Positions 13,910 through 17,317 of a stretch of 17,317 nt of DNA are shown in pieces. Position 1 is the stretch's first letter, and the number at the start of each line of letters is the position of its first letter. Source of the stretch: DASSKA01 sp035690905 (GTDB taxonomy: Bacteria; Actinomycetota; Actinomycetes; Propionibacteriales; Nocardioidaceae); the NCBI GenBank assembly GCA_035690905.1, contig DASSKA010000211.1, forward strand, positions 1 through 17,317. Reading direction: 5' to 3'. A program made the position numbers and the translations under genes. Under the pieces are notes generated by a model. The model was not told the origin of the DNA, made no database searches, and saw only the letters and a program-made list of their open reading frames with translations.

Positions 13910-15514
13910 CTAGCCCTTCTTGCCGATCATCCAGAACCGGAAGATGTACGTCGGGTCCAGGGTCTGGGCGATCCCGGTCATGTCCTTGCCGGCAACGGCC
14001 ACGTTCTGGCCGTTCCAGGACGGCACCAGCGGCACGTCCTGCGCCACGATGTCCTGGATCTGCCCGAAGATCTGCTCGCGCTGCTGCGGATCGGTGGAGC
14101 CGAGCTCCTGGTCCAGCAGCGAGTTGACCTTCGGGTTGTTGTAGCCGTTGGCGTAGAAGCCACCGTCACGCAGGAACGGCGTGAGGTAGTTGTCCGCGTC
14201 CAGGAAGTCCGGGTACCAGCCGAGGATGAACAGGTCGTAGGCGCCCTGCTTGTACAGCGTCTGGTACTGCTCCCACTCGGCGTCGCCCACCGAGGCCTTG
14301 AAAAGACCGCTGTTGTTCAGCTCGCGAGCCAGCTCGTTCGCCTCGTCGACGGCGTTCGGGCCGTAGTGGGTCGGCGTGTAGCCGAGCTTGATGGTGATCG
14401 GCGTCTGGATGTGCGCCTTGTCCAGCAGCGCCTTCGCCTTCGCGACGCTCGGGCTGCCGTACTTGGTCTTGAAGGAGTCCTTCTGACCGGCAAACCCTGG
14501 CGGCACGATGGAGTACGACGGCTGAACGGTCCCGTCGTACGCCTTCTGCGCGATTGCCTGGCGGTCGATGAGCTGGGCCACCGCCTGCCGGATCGCCAGC
14601 TGCTTGCCCACCTGGGTCTTCAGGTCGAAGACCCAGTAGCGGAACTCCGAACCCTTGCCCCGGATCACGTTCACGTTGGAGTCGGACTCCAACGAGTTCA
14701 GGTCGGTCGGGCTCAGCGTCCGCCACGCGATGTCAACCTGGCCGCTGGCGACGGCCTGCTTCAGCGGCGCCGGGTCGTTGAAGTACTGCACGAAGATGCG
14801 GTCGGTCTTCGGCTTGTGCGCGCCCTGGTACTTCGTGTTCGCGGTCAGCACGGCCTGCTCGCCCGCCTTGTACTGGCTGAGCTCGTAGGGACCCGAGCCG
14901 ATCACCTTGTTGTCCGGCAACAGCTTGTCCGCCGGGAAGACCTGCTCGTCGACGATCGACGCGGTCGCCGTGGTGAGCACCTTGATGAACGTGGTGTCCG
15001 GCCTGTTCAGGTGGAAGACCACCGTGGTCGGGTCGGGGGTCTCGATCGCGCCGGCGGCCAGCGTCGGGTTGTCCGGGTTGCTGGAGTCGGTGATCGAGCC
15101 CAGCAGGACCGCGGAGCCGTTCGGGTCGTTGATCGCGATGTTCCGCTCCAGGGAGAACTTCACGTCCGAGGAGGTGAGCTTGTCGCCGTTCGAGAACGTC
15201 AGCCCCGGCTGCAGGTGACAGGTCAGCGTCTTCGGGTCCTGGTAGGAGCAGGACTTCGCGGCATCACCCTGCGGCGTGGTGCCGCCCGGCGGGATGTTCA
15301 CCAGCTGCTGGAAGATGTTGTACTGCATGTTCCAGGAGCCGAAGTCGTAGGAGCCGGCTGGGTCCATCGCGGTGACGGTCTCGGTCGTGCCCAGGATGAA
15401 GCTCGAGCCCGAACCGGTTGCGCCGCCCCCGGAGCCGCCGCCCCCACAGGCTGCCAGCGTGGCCACCATGGCGCCGGCGGAAGCGACGGCCAGGAGTCCT
15501 CGTCTGCGATTCAC
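13910..15514 (-). CDS. Peptide ABC transporter substrate-binding lipoprotein (SBP_bac_5)
   Basis: Extracytoplasmic peptide-binding protein of 534 residues, anchored to the membrane by lipid. The start is GTG 15514: GGTGG lies 6 nt upstream and the signal peptide begins there (MNRRRGLLAVASAG). The lipobox TLAAC puts the lipidated Cys at 23, followed by a Gly/Ser linker. The RRRGLL sequence resembles a twin-arginine motif, so Tat export is possible. The mature part shows the family 5 pattern: TVTAMDPAGSYDF, the landmark LTFSNGDKLTSSDVKFSLERN, IGSGPYEL, and FILGWYPDFLDADNYLTPF near the ligand site. Two Cys in KSCSYQDPKTLTC could form a disulfide. It is the first gene of the importer, and metH lies upstream. 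Dipeptides or oligopeptides are the likely ligands; specificity cannot be read from the sequence. Confidence 0.94.
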   Translation of the reverse strand: MNRRRGLLAVASAGAMVATLAACGGGGSGGGATGSGSSFILGTTETVTAMDPAGSYDFGSWNMQYNIFQQLVNIPPGGTTPQGDAAKSCSYQDPKTLTCHLQPGLTFSNGDKLTSSDVKFSLERNIAINDPNGSAVLLGSITDSSNPDNPTLAAGAIETPDPTTVVFHLNRPDTTFIKVLTTATASIVDEQVFPADKLLPDNKVIGSGPYELSQYKAGEQAVLTANTKYQGAHKPKTDRIFVQYFNDPAPLKQAVASGQVDIAWRTLSPTDLNSLESDSNVNVIRGKGSEFRYWVFDLKTQVGKQLAIRQAVAQLIDRQAIAQKAYDGTVQPSYSIVPPGFAGQKDSFKTKYGSPSVAKAKALLDKAHIQTPITIKLGYTPTHYGPNAVDEANELARELNNSGLFKASVGDAEWEQYQTLYKQGAYDLFILGWYPDFLDADNYLTPFLRDGGFYANGYNNPKVNSLLDQELGSTDPQQREQIFGQIQDIVAQDVPLVPSWNGQNVAVAGKDMTGIAQTLDPTYIFRFWMIGKKG

Positions 15515-15535
15515 GTCATTCCACCTCACGTACGG

Positions 15536-15557
15536 GCCCTGGCACGGATGCCAGGGC
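15536..15557. promoter_or_regulatory. 22-bp inverted repeat in the leader of the binding-protein gene
   Basis: GCCCTGGCA (15536-15544) and TGCCAGGGC (15549-15557) are perfect 9-bp arms around CGGA. The repeat lies 21 nt before the GTG start and about 10 bp after a candidate -10 box, where a repressor site or an mRNA hairpin would act. The structure is certain; the function is inferred. Confidence 0.6.
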
Positions 15558-15567
15558 ATTGCGCAGG

Positions 15568-15573
15568 ACACTA
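15568..15573 (-). promoter_or_regulatory. Candidate -10 box of the peptide importer operon
   Basis: TAGTGT on the minus strand fits TANNNT and would start transcription near 15561, just before the 22-bp inverted repeat. No convincing -35 hexamer is visible, as expected for an activator-dependent or weak promoter. Confidence 0.35.
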
Positions 15574-15670
15574 CCGTTGCCCGTTTTCCGCTCGCCAGAG
15601 GGTGCGGCGTCCCGGCGTGTCCCGATCTCACAACGATTCCCGGCCACGCCTGGGGTCGCGGTGTCGGGGG

Positions 15671-17317
<1,647 letters not shown>

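Larger units (their letters stand above)
15515..15670. other. Gap between metH and the importer operon
   Basis: 156 bp holding the importer leader, the 22-bp inverted repeat and the candidate -10 box. I see only a weak long-loop GGCGTG/CACGCC pairing after the metH stop and no clear metH terminator. Confidence 0.45.

Overview
High-GC (about 70%) actinobacterial chromosome. It carries a complete Pup-proteasome block (arc/mpa, dop, pup, prcB, prcA) next to trmI, a CBS-containing site-2 protease and a RecB-family nuclease. This gene order resembles Nocardioides and other Propionibacteriales. The genus is an inference from gene content and remembered synteny, not from a search.

Layout, left to right. 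Positions 1-428 are non-coding and hold two arrays of a 22-bp repeat in opposite orientation, bracketing about 290 bp with no convincing gene. The proteasome locus follows on the minus strand (transcribed right to left): arc (6031-4265), a 39-residue membrane ORF whose start overlaps the arc stop (4268-4149), dop (3942-2434), pup (2370-2167), prcB (2160-1315) and prcA (1295-429). pafA, the Pup ligase that usually follows prcA, is not in the window. Upstream on the same strand lie trmI (7131-6175) and an M50 protease (8328-7162). The latter diverges from the RecB-family nuclease (8394-9278, +), the only plus-strand gene.

From 9389 to 15514 a five-gene peptide/nickel-type ABC importer runs on the minus strand: lipoprotein binding protein, permeases DppB and DppC, ATPases DppD and DppF. 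A 15-bp hairpin separates the binding-protein gene from the permease genes. The right edge holds the 3' two-fifths or so of metH (cobalamin-dependent methionine synthase), which runs off the window.

How it works together: PafA (outside the window) would attach Pup to substrate lysines. Arc/Mpa recognises Pup, unfolds the substrate and feeds it into the PrcA/PrcB chamber, docking by its C-terminal GQYL tail. Dop recycles Pup. Pup here ends in an encoded Glu, so Dop's deamidase step is not needed. Four genes (dop, trmI, the M50 protease and recB) have a TANNNT box 6-7 nt before the start codon, which suggests leaderless transcripts. pup, prcB, arc and the dpp genes have Shine-Dalgarno sites. 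The least explained items are the inverted 22-bp repeat arrays at the end of the proteasome operon, the small membrane protein coupled to arc, a C-terminal tail on PrcA and a C-terminal extension on DppF. I see no clearly new multi-gene system.
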